Source: Pseudomonas sp. PH1b | GTDB taxonomy: Bacteria > Pseudomonadota > Gammaproteobacteria > Pseudomonadales > Pseudomonadaceae | DNA length: 64,000 nt | Assembly: GCF_000633395.1 (NCBI RefSeq) | Contig: NZ_AYMU01000022.1 | Coordinates: 45,682-109,681, forward strand | Reading direction: 5' to 3' | Shown: positions 16,879 through 25,978 of the stretch, one piece after another | How positions within the stretch are numbered: the stretch's first letter is position 1 | Layout of the letters: the number at the start of each line of letters is the position of its first letter | The notes under the pieces: generated by a model | Seen by the model: the letters and a program-made list of their open reading frames with translations, nothing else | Told to the model about the DNA's origin: nothing | The model's database searches: none | Position numbers and translations under genes: made by a program

Positions 16879-16905
16879 GCCCCGCCCGACGAACGCGGGC
16901 GGGGC
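16879..16905 (-). terminator. GC-rich hairpin just after mqo
   Basis: GCCCCGCCCG and CGGGCGGGGC pair around a short loop, 6 bp beyond the mqo stop on the minus strand. No T-run follows, so it is a weak intrinsic terminator at best, but its position suggests 3'-end formation for mqo mRNA. Confidence 0.5.
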
Positions 16906-16911
16906 CGAGGC

Positions 16912-18549
16912 TTACAGCGCCATGTCGGCCGCTGGGTTGCTCTCTGGTTTGGCCAGGCTGGCCGGAGCCTGAGGCGCCGCGCCCTTGACCGGCGGTGGCG
17001 GGGTCAGTTGCAGTACTTCAGCGGTGTAGGCCCATTCTTTGGCCACACGCTCAGGGCTGTCGTTCAGGGCCGTACCGTAGCTCGGCACGATCTGCTTCAG
17101 CTTCTCCTGCCAGGCCGGGGTCGCTACCTGGTCCTTGAAGACCTTCTGCAGCACGCTGAGCATGATCGGCGCGGCGGTCGAGGCACCTGGGGAGGCGCCC
17201 AGCAGGCCGGCGATGCTGCCGTCTTCGGAAGCGACGATCTCGGTGCCCAGTTTCAGCACGCCGCCCTTCTCTTCGTCACGCTTGATGATCTGCACGCGCT
17301 GACCGGCCTGCCACAGGCGCCAGTCTTCTTGCTTGGCGTTGGGGAAGTATTCCTTCAGTGCGGCGAAGCGGTCGTCATCCGACAGCATCAATTGGCCAGC
17401 CAGGTACTCCACCAGCGGGTACTGCTCGATGCCCACTTTGGTCATCGGCCAGAAGTTGTGGGTGGTGGTGCTGGTCAGCAGGTCGAAGTACGAACCTTCC
17501 TTGAGGAACTTGGTGGAGAAGGTGGCGAATGGGCCAAACAGGATCACTCGCTTGCCGTCCAGCACACGGGTGTCCAGGTGCGGAACCGACATCGGTGGCG
17601 CGCCAACCGAAGCCTTGCCGTAGGCCTTGGCCAGGTGCTGCTCGGCCACGCTGGCGTTGTCGGTCACCAGGAACGAGCCGCCCACCGGGAAGCCGGCGTA
17701 TTCGTTGGCCTCGGGAATGCCCGACTTCTGCAGCAGGTGCAGGGCACCGCCGCCGGCGCCGATGAACACGAACTTGGCGTCGGTCTCGGTTTTCGAACCG
17801 TCTTTGAGGTTCTTGTAGGTCACGCGCCACGAGCCATCGGTGTTGCGCTCGATCGCCTGCACTTCGCTGGACAGCTTCAGGTCGAAGTTAGGCTGGGCCT
17901 GCAGGTGCGCGACGAACTGGCGGGTGATCTCGCCGAAGTTGACGTCGGTGCCGATCGGCGACCAGGTGGCGGCGATCTTCTGCGCAGGATCGCGGCCTTC
18001 CATCATCAATGGAACCCACTTCTTGATCTGCTCGGCGTCTTCGGAGTACTGCATGCCGCTGAACAGCGGGCTGGCTTGCAGGGCTTCGTAACGGGCCTTG
18101 AGGAACTTGATGTTGTCATCGCCCCAGACGAAGCTCATGTGCGGCGTGGAGTTGATGAACGAACGCGGGTTCTTCAGGACGCCGTTCTTGACCTGCCAGG
18201 ACCAGAACTGCCGGGAGATCTGGAACGCTTCGTTGATCTCGATGGCCTTGGCGATCTCGATCTTGCCGTCCTTGCCTTCCGGGGTGTAGTTCAGCTCAGC
18301 CAGGGCAGAGTGACCGGTACCGGCGTTGTTCCAGCCGTTGGAGCTTTCTTCTGCGACGCCATCCAGGCGCTCGACCATCTCCATCGACCAATCCGGTTGC
18401 AGCTCGTTGAGCCAGACCCCGAGGGTCGAACTCATGATGCCGCCGCCAATCAGCAGTACATCCACTTTCTTGGGCTCAGCCGCGTGCGCGGTCGTGAGGC
18501 CTATGGACATCGCCAGCCCGATCAGGGCCGTGTTCACCTTCTTAAACAT
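16912..18549 (-). CDS. mqo: Malate:quinone oxidoreductase with N-terminal signal sequence
   Basis: Encodes 545 residues. It oxidises L-malate to oxaloacetate and reduces ubiquinone, replacing or supplementing NAD-malate dehydrogenase in the TCA cycle. The FAD site is VDVLLIGGGIMSSTLGVWL (residues 29-47), followed by the Mqo signatures NGWNNAGTGHSALAELNYTP, FQISRQFWSW and GASPGASTAAPIML near the C-terminus. A hydrophobic leader ending THAAEP (residues 1-25) indicates export or membrane attachment, a feature of one of the Pseudomonas Mqo paralogues. Monocistronic, with a long upstream region. Confidence 0.96.
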   Translation of the reverse strand: MFKKVNTALIGLAMSIGLTTAHAAEPKKVDVLLIGGGIMSSTLGVWLNELQPDWSMEMVERLDGVAEESSNGWNNAGTGHSALAELNYTPEGKDGKIEIAKAIEINEAFQISRQFWSWQVKNGVLKNPRSFINSTPHMSFVWGDDNIKFLKARYEALQASPLFSGMQYSEDAEQIKKWVPLMMEGRDPAQKIAATWSPIGTDVNFGEITRQFVAHLQAQPNFDLKLSSEVQAIERNTDGSWRVTYKNLKDGSKTETDAKFVFIGAGGGALHLLQKSGIPEANEYAGFPVGGSFLVTDNASVAEQHLAKAYGKASVGAPPMSVPHLDTRVLDGKRVILFGPFATFSTKFLKEGSYFDLLTSTTTHNFWPMTKVGIEQYPLVEYLAGQLMLSDDDRFAALKEYFPNAKQEDWRLWQAGQRVQIIKRDEEKGGVLKLGTEIVASEDGSIAGLLGASPGASTAAPIMLSVLQKVFKDQVATPAWQEKLKQIVPSYGTALNDSPERVAKEWAYTAEVLQLTPPPPVKGAAPQAPASLAKPESNPAADMAL

Positions 18550-19321
18550 TGTTTAGTACCTACGATAGAACGCCATCCGCCGCCCCATCCTCGATCCTGC
18601 ACGGCCCCGGATGAATCCTGGACTCGCCCATTCAAAAGAACTGGAGGGTGGGCACACAAGGCCGACGAGACTGGCTCGACCTCAGTTTTATATCGCTCCG
18701 GCGCTGACTTCTTATCGTTTTTGGCTTCAGCTACTTGAGTGACACGTGTTTCTCAGGGCTCGTCACGGGACGCAACCCACAGGCCGTTCGGCCCCAATCC
18801 TGCCCCTGCGCCGGCGTCGCTGGACGCACAACGATGGCGCCCGTTGTCACAGGGGCCAGCAGGAGAAAAAGGGTCGGGGCTGACCAGAAACGGTCAACGA
18901 ACACTGCCTGACATCAAGCTCGACGGGCTTGCCAAGACACTCCCGCACGCTTGCAAAGGACCCGATCAGGCCATTTGAAGCAAAGCACAGGGAAGGTATT
19001 TTTGCACAAACGATGAACCGATTCAGCGCAAGAATATCATTACGGCATCAGCCTGTCTTGGCTGGAACCACTGCCTGGGCCTTGTGCAAAGCCGCGATTT
19101 TCTACGACTCCCGCCGCAGGCAATGCGTCACAGCGACGCTGGCTTGAGCAATGCCCTGAAAGACTGGCACCAGCCCCAAAGAAGCATCGGGGCCAGGCGC
19201 CCAGAACGTGATCAACTTGGTGCCAAGCCTTATCGGGCGGGCAAAAAAACCTTTGTGTTCTAGCCAGCACCAAACCAAAACGCCATTATGGCGCTCGATA
19301 AAACTCATAGAAGCCAATGGA
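18550..19321. other. Gene-free interval between mqo and the nuclease-like pair
   Basis: About 770 bp. Several short open frames exist on both strands, but none has a ribosome site plus recognisable protein content. The left part is presumably the mqo promoter and leader. The right third (from about 18950) is visibly less GC-rich, with A-runs such as the CAAAAAAACC stretch near 19240, unlike the surrounding core genes. This fits a junction of an acquired segment. Confidence 0.5.
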
Positions 19322-20083
19322 ATGCTGCACGCCTTTTGCCACGGAAAAAGCCGCCTGTTCAAACGTTACCTCGGACACCGGGATGAAGGCGAAACCAGAG
19401 TCTGTGAAGAAGATGAAATCACCGCTTTGATCATGGGGCCGCTGGACTATCTACCTGCCCAAGCCATCGGTGCATTCTGGAGTGCCGTGGTCGAACAAGG
19501 CGGGCAGTACCCAGCGCTGCCCTTCCCTGCCGGCCCTGTCGACCGGGCGCGTATGCACTTCTGGCCACGCCGAGGCGTCGAGCCGGACCTGTTTGTCGAA
19601 CTGCATTGGCCCAGCGGGGAACGGCGCCTGCTTCTAGTGGAGTTCAAATGGAATGCACGCCTGAGTGGTGATGATCAGTTGCATCGACAGTGGCAGGAGT
19701 TCCTCTCGCCCTGCGAGCGTGATGAGGCGTATCACCTGTTTATCGCCCCGGAACTCAGCGCCGGCCTGAACGCCCTGAGCGAACAGGACATCTGGAATGG
19801 GCGGCTTCTGCTACGGTCGTGGACTTCGATTATCAGCATATTGCGCAACCTCACAGGTCCCGAAGCGGTGCTGCTGCAGCGCTGGTCGATCCAGGTCTGC
19901 CGTTTTCTCGAGCAACTGGGGATCAAGCGTTTCCAGGGGTTTACCCAACTCAGTGCTCCTCCCCCCATCAACAGCCCTACGGTTTTCTGGACCCCAGTAA
20001 ACGGCTTCGCCACACTCAAACCGCCTGCCCCTCTGCCATCCACCCAGCACTCTTCTGCCTTTATCTGGAGCTCCATGCCATGA
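19322..20083 (+). CDS. PD-(D/E)XK nuclease-like protein
   Basis: Encodes 253 residues. A PD-(D/E)XK core is visible in order: a helix with Glu32 in CEEDEITALIMGPLDYL, then Asp89 in GVEPDLFVEL, Glu107 and Lys109 in LLLVEFKWNARLSGDDQL, and a following helix with Gln119. This E...PD...ExK...Q arrangement is that of restriction-type endonuclease folds. The C-terminal third is not recognised. The frame is open for 114 bp upstream, but MLHAFCHGK is the first start beyond the gene-poor DNA. It overlaps the next gene by 4 bp (ATGA), so the two form a coupled unit. Nuclease activity and a defence role are inference. Confidence 0.72.
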   Translation: MLHAFCHGKSRLFKRYLGHRDEGETRVCEEDEITALIMGPLDYLPAQAIGAFWSAVVEQGGQYPALPFPAGPVDRARMHFWPRRGVEPDLFVELHWPSGERRLLLVEFKWNARLSGDDQLHRQWQEFLSPCERDEAYHLFIAPELSAGLNALSEQDIWNGRLLLRSWTSIISILRNLTGPEAVLLQRWSIQVCRFLEQLGIKRFQGFTQLSAPPPINSPTVFWTPVNGFATLKPPAPLPSTQHSSAFIWSSMP

Positions 20084-20718
20084 CCATGATGTCCGACCTC
20101 GGCAAGGCGATCAGCGAAAACATCGCGTTCGTCAGCAAACTTGGCGCCGAATGCGACCGTCTGGCGCAACTGATCAGAGAGGAAGTCAGCCGCCTGCTGC
20201 TAACTTCGGAAATCGCCCGGCGCTACCGCGCAGGCGGCGAGTGGATTCAGGTCAATGCCGAAGATGACCATGGCTGGGTAATCACAGATATCTCCAGTTC
20301 ATTGCCCCTGGTCATCAAACCCAAGCGCTCCGTTAGCGACTACCTGATCGTGCAAATCAGCCTTACCGGCATGGGAGTCGATGCCCTCGATAATCACGAA
20401 CCCCTAATACACATCGGCCGGTTCAACGCCCCCATCGATTTCGACATCATCCACATGATATTTCCACTGGATGTCGAGGACAGTGACGAGCCGGACCTGG
20501 AAAACCAGCGACTACTGCGCTGGCCAGATGGCTACTGGTGCTACAGCCTGCGCCTGACCGATATCAATAGCCCCGCTGATGTTCAGCGTTGCATTATCAA
20601 CCCCATGGCCGCGTTGCTGCTGGAGAACAGCGCGGTGAAGCGGCTGTCGGAGGCCGGTGCAGTCAGGTACGCAAAAGTACCGAAGGAGCCCGGCCAGTTC
20701 CGGGCATTACCCCGCTGA
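20080..20718 (+). CDS. Unknown partner of the PD-(D/E)XK protein
   Basis: Encodes 212 residues, starting at ATGA overlapped with the stop of the nuclease-like gene. I do not recognise a family. The first 50 residues form a helix (AISENIAFVSKLGAECDRLA) likely to make a coiled coil. The rest alternates short strands with acidic loops (VEDSDEPDLENQRLLRW) and an aromatic patch, DGYWCYSLRLTDINSP. There is no signal peptide or membrane segment. Tight coupling suggests the product binds or restrains the upstream protein, as a specificity, inhibitor or effector subunit; this is inferred from gene order only. Confidence 0.7.
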   Translation: MTMMSDLGKAISENIAFVSKLGAECDRLAQLIREEVSRLLLTSEIARRYRAGGEWIQVNAEDDHGWVITDISSSLPLVIKPKRSVSDYLIVQISLTGMGVDALDNHEPLIHIGRFNAPIDFDIIHMIFPLDVEDSDEPDLENQRLLRWPDGYWCYSLRLTDINSPADVQRCIINPMAALLLENSAVKRLSEAGAVRYAKVPKEPGQFRALPR

Positions 20719-20771
20719 CAAACACCCTGAACCGCAACACGCTCTGAACCCAAGAACAACAAGGAACACCC

Positions 20772-21266
20772 ATGCACCCCACTTCCCTGCAAGACACCAC
20801 CGCCCCCGAAGGCATCTGTTTCGGATGCGGCAGCAGCAACCATCACGGCCTGCACATCAAGAGCCACTGGCACGAGGACGGTGTGCACGTGGTCGCCGAG
20901 CACCTGCCGGAATCCAAATACTGTGGCTGGCCGGACCTGGTCTACGGCGGCCTGATCGCCATGCTGGTGGACTGCCACTCCAACTGGACCGCCATGGCCT
21001 ACCACTACCGCAACGAACAGCGCGAGCCCGGCAGCCTGCCACGCATCGACTGCGTCACCGGCAACCTGGGCATCAAGTTTATCAAGCCGACACCCATGGG
21101 CGTGCCCCTGACCCTGCGCGCCAGGGTCGAGGGTGAAGTGGGCCGCAAGAGCCAGGTGATCTGCGAGGTGTATGCCGGCGATGTGCTGACCGCCATTGGC
21201 GATTCGGTGTTCGTGCGGGTCGATACCTCGCAACTCGCGGCAGCGGCTCACGGTAGAGACGCCTGA
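20772..21266 (+). CDS. PaaI-type hotdog-fold thioesterase
   Basis: Encodes 164 residues. The hotdog fold of PaaI thioesterases is indicated by GICFGCGSSNHHGLHIK at the start, CGWPDLVYGGLIAMLVDCHS (the helix carrying the catalytic acid region) and VTGNLGIKFIKPTPMGVPLT (central strands). It hydrolyses an acyl-CoA or related thioester. The CxxC-like FGCG at the N-terminus is a feature of one bacterial subgroup. The start has AACAAGGAA about 7 bp upstream. It stands alone, 53 bp after the unknown partner gene. Confidence 0.87.
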   Translation: MHPTSLQDTTAPEGICFGCGSSNHHGLHIKSHWHEDGVHVVAEHLPESKYCGWPDLVYGGLIAMLVDCHSNWTAMAYHYRNEQREPGSLPRIDCVTGNLGIKFIKPTPMGVPLTLRARVEGEVGRKSQVICEVYAGDVLTAIGDSVFVRVDTSQLAAAAHGRDA

Positions 21267-21292
21267 GCCGGGGCCTGGGAGGGCCGCCGGAA

Positions 21293-21754
21293 CTATCGCG
21301 CGTGCAGGTGAGACAGGTGCCGATAGCCCGCAGCGCGGGCAAAATCCGCCAGTTGCCACAACGAACCGTTGGCCCCCCAGGTGCCCTCAGCCACGTCATC
21401 CAGCAGGATCGAGGTCATCAGTAGTCGCGGATCGTCCTCTGCCAGACAGGCCGCCAGCGCCTGATGCAAGCCCTCGACATACGCCTGGCGCTGGGCAGCA
21501 TCGAGCACGCCCGCCGGGACCTTGACCCGGACCATGCAAGGAACCGTCTGGGCACTAGAGTCGGCACCGCCACAACTCCAGAAGCCCGGCGCCAGCTCCT
21601 CCAGCAGTACCCAGCACAACGCCCGCTGACGAGGGTCATCACCTATTTGCTCCACCGTCAGGGCCACTTGGGTAACCGCTTGCAGGGCTTTGGCACGCTG
21701 CTGGGCATCGAAGGCGCCCTGGGGGATCTTGATCAGAATATTAGGCATTGGCAT
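21293..21754 (-). CDS. Double-domain tautomerase (4-oxalocrotonate tautomerase family)
   Basis: Encodes 153 residues with two similar halves: PNILIKIPQGAFDAQQRAKA at the start and PCMVRVKVPAGVLDAAQRQA near residue 80. Each resembles a 4-oxalocrotonate tautomerase subunit, whose Pro after the initiator Met is the catalytic base. The second half has Pro internally and so cannot act by the same N-terminal amine. The start with GGAAG 5 bp upstream is chosen; a second ATG two codons later also gives Met-Pro. It is divergent from a GlxA-type regulator across 92 bp, so it is probably that regulator's target. Confidence 0.82.
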   Translation of the reverse strand: MPMPNILIKIPQGAFDAQQRAKALQAVTQVALTVEQIGDDPRQRALCWVLLEELAPGFWSCGGADSSAQTVPCMVRVKVPAGVLDAAQRQAYVEGLHQALAACLAEDDPRLLMTSILLDDVAEGTWGANGSLWQLADFARAAGYRHLSHLHAR

Positions 21755-21846
21755 CACCACTTCCACAAAAAAGGAGCGGCTATTGAGCCTGTGCTCATCC
21801 CTGGCCAACAGCGACCGATTCGACATCTTTCATGCATAATCCGCCA

Positions 21847-22806
21847 ATGAACGATTTCACCGTTTTGCTACTCCCCGGTGCCTTTGCCTCCAGCGTCGCC
21901 CTGACCCTGGACATGCTTTCCAGCGCCGCACTGCTGGCCCCACGCCTGGGGCTCGGGGCCCCGCGCTGGCGAGTTTGTGCCTTGCAGGGCGGCCAAGTAG
22001 CCCTGGGCCAGGGCCTGCTGCTTGAGGTCGAGGCCCTGGATGCCAGGAGCGCTGATCGCTCCTGCTGGATAGTGCCGGGGCTGGGCATCGACGCCCCCGA
22101 AGCCATCGCCCAGCGCCTGCTGCAAGCAGACATTGCCCCGATGCTGAATGCACTGCGCGATCACCTGGAACTCGGAGGCGAAGTGGCGGCATCCTGTTCC
22201 GCCGTTTTCCTGCTGCATGCCGCCGGACTCCTGCCCGGGCGCCGGGTTACAACCTCCTGGTGGTTGGCGCCGCTGCTGCAAGAATGGGCCGTCGACACCC
22301 AGGTGGATCCGGACCAGATGGTAGTGGTCGACCCTCCGCTAACCACCGCCGGAGCAGCTTTTGGCCAATCGGATTTGATGCTGCATCTGCTGCGCAGCCG
22401 TTTCGGCACGAGCTTGGCCGACGCGGTGGGGCAAACGCTGCTGATCGATCGGCGGCAATTGCAGGCACCGTTTCGGGTACCGGCAATGATGGCCCAGGGC
22501 AGTACCCTGATCAGCCGGCTTACAGCTCATATCGAAGCCTGCTTGCCAAACCTGCCCAGCGTCGGCGAACTGGCTGCACAGTTCAGCATGTCGGAACGGA
22601 CCCTGGGTCGTCAGATACGCAAGGTCACCGGCCACAGCAGCTTGCGCTTGATCCAGAACGTGCAACTGAACCGGGCAAGGGCTCTGTTGCAAAGCAGCAA
22701 ATATTCGGTGGAGCGCGTGGCCGAACAGGTGGGATACCAGGACGCCACAGCCCTGCGCCGGCTGATGCGCAAGTTGCTCAATGCCACTCCCAGGCAATTG
22801 CGTTGA
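21847..22806 (+). CDS. GlxA-type transcriptional regulator (DJ-1/PfpI domain plus AraC helix-turn-helix)
   Basis: Encodes 319 residues. The N-terminal amidotransferase-like (DJ-1/PfpI) domain runs to about residue 200, with the nucleophile-elbow region EVAASCSAVFLLHAAGLL where the Cys sits. The C-terminal AraC DNA-binding domain (two helix-turn-helices) carries FSMSERTLGRQIRKVTGHSS and YSVERVAEQVGYQDATALRR. Regulators of this type sense small metabolites. It faces the tautomerase gene, which it may control. An ATG 15 bp upstream is also in frame; neither has a strong ribosome site. Confidence 0.9.
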   Translation: MNDFTVLLLPGAFASSVALTLDMLSSAALLAPRLGLGAPRWRVCALQGGQVALGQGLLLEVEALDARSADRSCWIVPGLGIDAPEAIAQRLLQADIAPMLNALRDHLELGGEVAASCSAVFLLHAAGLLPGRRVTTSWWLAPLLQEWAVDTQVDPDQMVVVDPPLTTAGAAFGQSDLMLHLLRSRFGTSLADAVGQTLLIDRRQLQAPFRVPAMMAQGSTLISRLTAHIEACLPNLPSVGELAAQFSMSERTLGRQIRKVTGHSSLRLIQNVQLNRARALLQSSKYSVERVAEQVGYQDATALRRLMRKLLNATPRQLR

Positions 22807-22890
22807 GCCCACCACAGTCCCCAGGCAAAAGGACTTTTGGTACATTGCCGCTCCGCTCCCTCCCTTTCGAACAGGACACTCACCCTGACC

Positions 22891-23586
22891 ATGGACATTC
22901 AGGACATCCAGCACCGCCTGGCCAAGCCGGCGTTGAAGTTCACCGCCGGCGGTTTCCGCCCAACCTACAGCGACGAGGAAAGCTGGCTGGGCCGGGTCTT
23001 TCTGTTTCGCGAGGATGAAGAACTGCCACGCAACAGCGCCGGGGAAACCCTGCTGCCGTTCGCCCAGTTCTATCTGCCGGCGCTGCCCTTTCACAACCCG
23101 CTGCTGGAAGGCGTGCGGGTGCTCACGGTGTTCGTCGCCAACCCCTTTCCCGAGCCCCTGGAGCCCATGGGCGAGCGCTGGCTGATCCGCGAATACCGTG
23201 CCGAGGACGTGCTGGTGCGCAAGGAACTGACCGCCACCGGGGCCTTTCTCAAGCCCTTCCCGCTCAAGCCCGAGGCAGTACCCGCCGACTTTCCGCTGTG
23301 GGACGGCGGTGGCGTGCCCGAGGATCTGGAACGGGAAATCGTCGCGCTGGAACAGGCCGGCACCATCGAGTGCTACTACGACCTGGTGGAGCACTGCTAC
23401 GAACATAAGCTGGGGGGCTACCCGTCCTTCTGCCAGTCGGGGATCGATCCAGGCGACGGCTTCGAGTTCGTGCTGCAGATTTCCTCCGATGCCAAGATCA
23501 ACCTCAACGTGGTCCACAACGGCAGCCTGATGTTCTGGAAGCATCGCGAGAGCGGCGAGTGGGCGCTGTACTTCGACTTCTATTGA
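22891..23586 (+). CDS. DUF1963 (YwqG-like) protein
   Basis: Encodes 231 residues. The C-terminal part carries the DUF1963/YwqG signature: EHKLGGYPSFCQSGIDPGDG, then FEFVLQISSDAKINLNVVHN and LMFWKHRESGEWALYFDFY. These proteins are soluble, with a beta-rich fold of unknown function. The start is taken at ATGGACATTC; the longer open frame upstream has no family resemblance. It lies 84 bp after the GlxA-type gene in the same direction, so it may be co-transcribed. Confidence 0.8.
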   Translation: MDIQDIQHRLAKPALKFTAGGFRPTYSDEESWLGRVFLFREDEELPRNSAGETLLPFAQFYLPALPFHNPLLEGVRVLTVFVANPFPEPLEPMGERWLIREYRAEDVLVRKELTATGAFLKPFPLKPEAVPADFPLWDGGGVPEDLEREIVALEQAGTIECYYDLVEHCYEHKLGGYPSFCQSGIDPGDGFEFVLQISSDAKINLNVVHNGSLMFWKHRESGEWALYFDFY

Positions 23587-23680
23587 GGCATCGCGGTTAA
23601 CGCCGATTTCATCCGCCAGCGGGTGAAAAGCCTCGGCGCCGGGTGCATCATGGGCGCTGTCCATTTTCCGGGAGACTTGC

Positions 23681-24532
23681 ATGCCCATGCGCTCACTGCT
23701 CTTGCCCGCCGCAGCCCTGGCCCTCGGCTTGCTGGCGGCCACCGGCGCCCTGGCCGACGACCAGTCGCAACTGATCGAGTCGATCAACGCCTACCGCAGC
23801 CAACCGCAACGCTGCGCCAACCAGGCCTCCTCGGAGCTGCCGCCACTGGCCAGCGATCCGCGCCTGGTGCTGCCGGTGGACAACGTCGGCGACCTGCAGC
23901 AAGCCCTGGCCCGGGCGGCCTACCCCATGGTCAACGTGCAGGCCATCAGCCTGTCCGGCCCCCGGGATGCCCAGGCGGCGATGCAGGCGGTGCGCGAGAG
24001 CTTCTGCCAGGTGGTGCTGGACCCGCAGTTCGTCGATATCGGTGTCAATCGTCAGGCCAACCAGTGGCGCATCGTGCTCGCCCGGCCGCTGTTGTCCGCA
24101 CGCCTGGGGGACTGGCAGGCCGAGGGCCAGCAACTGCTCGCGCAGATCAACAGTGCCCGCGGCCAACCCCGCCAGTGCGGTGGCCAGAGTTTCGCCGCCA
24201 CCGCGCCCCTGGCCTGGAACGCCACCCTGGGCAGCACCGCCGAGGAGCACAGCCGGGCCATGGCCAACCAGAACTACTTCGACCACAAGGACCACGACGG
24301 CCGCACCCCGGGTGACCGCGCGGAACTGGCAGGCTATGCCGGCCAGCAGGTGGGCGAGAATATCGCCGCCGGCCAGGACACGGTGCGCAAGGTGGTGGAC
24401 GGCTGGCTGGCCAGCCCCGGGCATTGCGCCAACCTGATGAACCCGGCCTACAGCGAGCTGGGCGCGGCCTACGCGGTGGACCCGAAAAGCGATGCCGGCA
24501 TTTACTGGACCGCGATGTTCGGCGCCCCCTGA
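23681..24532 (+). CDS. Exported CAP/SCP-domain protein
   Basis: Encodes 283 residues with a Sec signal (MRSLLLPAAALALGLLAATG, cleavage near ALADD). The N-terminal region (residues 30-140) is unlike known domains. The C-terminal half is a CAP domain with its conserved elements: LLAQINSARGQPRQC, HSRAMANQNYFDHKDHDGRT, GENIAAGQDTVRKVVDGWLA, SPGHCANLMNPAYSELGAAY. Bacterial CAP proteins are extracytoplasmic, with mostly unknown roles. The ATG follows GGGAGACTT. It is flanked by single genes, so no operon context helps. Confidence 0.9.
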   Translation: MPMRSLLLPAAALALGLLAATGALADDQSQLIESINAYRSQPQRCANQASSELPPLASDPRLVLPVDNVGDLQQALARAAYPMVNVQAISLSGPRDAQAAMQAVRESFCQVVLDPQFVDIGVNRQANQWRIVLARPLLSARLGDWQAEGQQLLAQINSARGQPRQCGGQSFAATAPLAWNATLGSTAEEHSRAMANQNYFDHKDHDGRTPGDRAELAGYAGQQVGENIAAGQDTVRKVVDGWLASPGHCANLMNPAYSELGAAYAVDPKSDAGIYWTAMFGAP

Positions 24533-24746
24533 GCCCTGTGCCCGGGGCGTGGCTGCCACGCCCTGAAGCGGCAACCGGGCACCCACGACAACAAAGGAGC
24601 GACACTCACTCGCCCCGACCTCAGCGGTGCGACGCCGTTTGGCCCGCACCACCATCGGTCGGCCGCCCTCACGGTGCGCCTGGGGCTTCTATGCTTGTAG
24701 CCCTGCCTTCGGATCATTCGTACGCCCTCACACAGGAACGCTGATC

Positions 24747-25799
24747 ATGCAAACCTTCGGTTACGCAGCGCAGTCCGCCGGGGTTCCCCTGGTGCCTTTC
24801 ACCTTCCAGCGTCGCGCCCTGCGCGCCAACGATGTGGCGATGGAAATCCTCTATTGCGGGGTCTGCCACTCCGACCTGCACCAGGCGCGCAACGACTGGG
24901 GCGCCAGCCGCTACCCCATGGTCCCGGGCCACGAGATCGTCGGCCGGGTCACCGCCGTCGGCCCCGAGGTCAAGCAGTACAAGGTCGGCGACAGCGTCGC
25001 CGTCGGCTGCATGGTGGACTCCTGCCAGGTGTGCGACCAGTGCCGCAAGGGCGAAGAACAGATGTGCCGCGAGCACAATACCCAGACCTACAACGGCCTG
25101 GACCGCATCACCCGCGAGGTGACCTACGGCGGCTACGCCAAGCACCTGGTGGTGCGCGAGGAATTCGTCCTGCGGGTGCCCGAGGGCCTGGACCTGGCCA
25201 AGGCCGCGCCGCTGCTGTGCGCCGGCATCACCACCTATTCGCCGCTGCGCACCTGGAATGTCGGGCCCGGCAGCCGGGTCGGGGTCATCGGCCTCGGTGG
25301 CCTGGGGCACATGGCGGTCAAGCTGGCGGTGGGCATGGGAGCCAAGGTCACGGTGCTCAGCCGCAGCGCCGACAAGCGCGCCGACGCCCTGGCCCTGGGC
25401 GCCGATGCACTGCTGGTGTCCAGCGACCCGCAGGCCATGGCCCGCGCCCAGTCGAGCTTCGACCTGATCATCGACACCATTCCGGTGCGCCACGATGTCT
25501 CGCCCTACATGCCCCTGCTGGACATCGACTGCACCCTGGTGATCGTCGGCCAGGTCGGGCCGATCGACGAACAACTGACCCTGCCCATGCTCCTGGGCCG
25601 GCGCCGGCTGGCCGGTTCACCCATCGGCGGCATCGCCCAGACCCAGGAAATGCTCGACTTCTGCGCGCGCAAGAACATCCTCCCGGATTGCGAAATGATC
25701 GCCATGCAGGACATCAACCAGGCCTTCGAACGCATGGAGCGGGCCGATGTGCGCTACCGCTTCGTGATCGACATGGCGTCCCTGGGCAGCGGCGCCTGA
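24747..25799 (+). CDS. Zinc-dependent NAD(P) alcohol dehydrogenase (YahK/CAD-like)
   Basis: Encodes 350 residues of the medium-chain dehydrogenase family. Catalytic zinc ligands are Cys40 in YCGVCHSDLH and His62-Glu63 in PGHEIVGRVTAVG; the structural zinc loop is DSCQVCDQCRKGEEQMC. The cofactor site is GVIGLGGLGHMAVKLAVGMG. YahK-type enzymes reduce a broad range of aldehydes with NADPH. The start has AGGAA 9 bp upstream; the upstream open region is not family-like. No neighbour gives the physiological substrate. Confidence 0.93.
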   Translation: MQTFGYAAQSAGVPLVPFTFQRRALRANDVAMEILYCGVCHSDLHQARNDWGASRYPMVPGHEIVGRVTAVGPEVKQYKVGDSVAVGCMVDSCQVCDQCRKGEEQMCREHNTQTYNGLDRITREVTYGGYAKHLVVREEFVLRVPEGLDLAKAAPLLCAGITTYSPLRTWNVGPGSRVGVIGLGGLGHMAVKLAVGMGAKVTVLSRSADKRADALALGADALLVSSDPQAMARAQSSFDLIIDTIPVRHDVSPYMPLLDIDCTLVIVGQVGPIDEQLTLPMLLGRRRLAGSPIGGIAQTQEMLDFCARKNILPDCEMIAMQDINQAFERMERADVRYRFVIDMASLGSGA

Positions 25800-25978
25800 C
25801 ACCCGCAGTTACCCGCTCGCACGTGAATGAAGGGACGGTGGCGGCGCCCTTGCCCAGTTTTTTGCAGCGCCCTGTCGATATCCCGTCACACCGCTCCCTC
25901 TGACGCACCGCGGCCCGCATCCGGGCCGCGGCGCGCCAAAGGAGGCGACCGACCTTCATTCGATAGCGAGACGACTCA

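Noticed and set aside
16858..18738. Plus-strand open frame of 626 codons over mqo
   Set aside because: Mqo on the other strand has full family motifs; the opposite frame has none and is a GC-rich shadow.
19102..19308. Minus-strand 69-codon frame in the gap before the nuclease-like gene
   Set aside because: No ribosome site; hydrophobic but no family resemblance; kept as gene-free interval.
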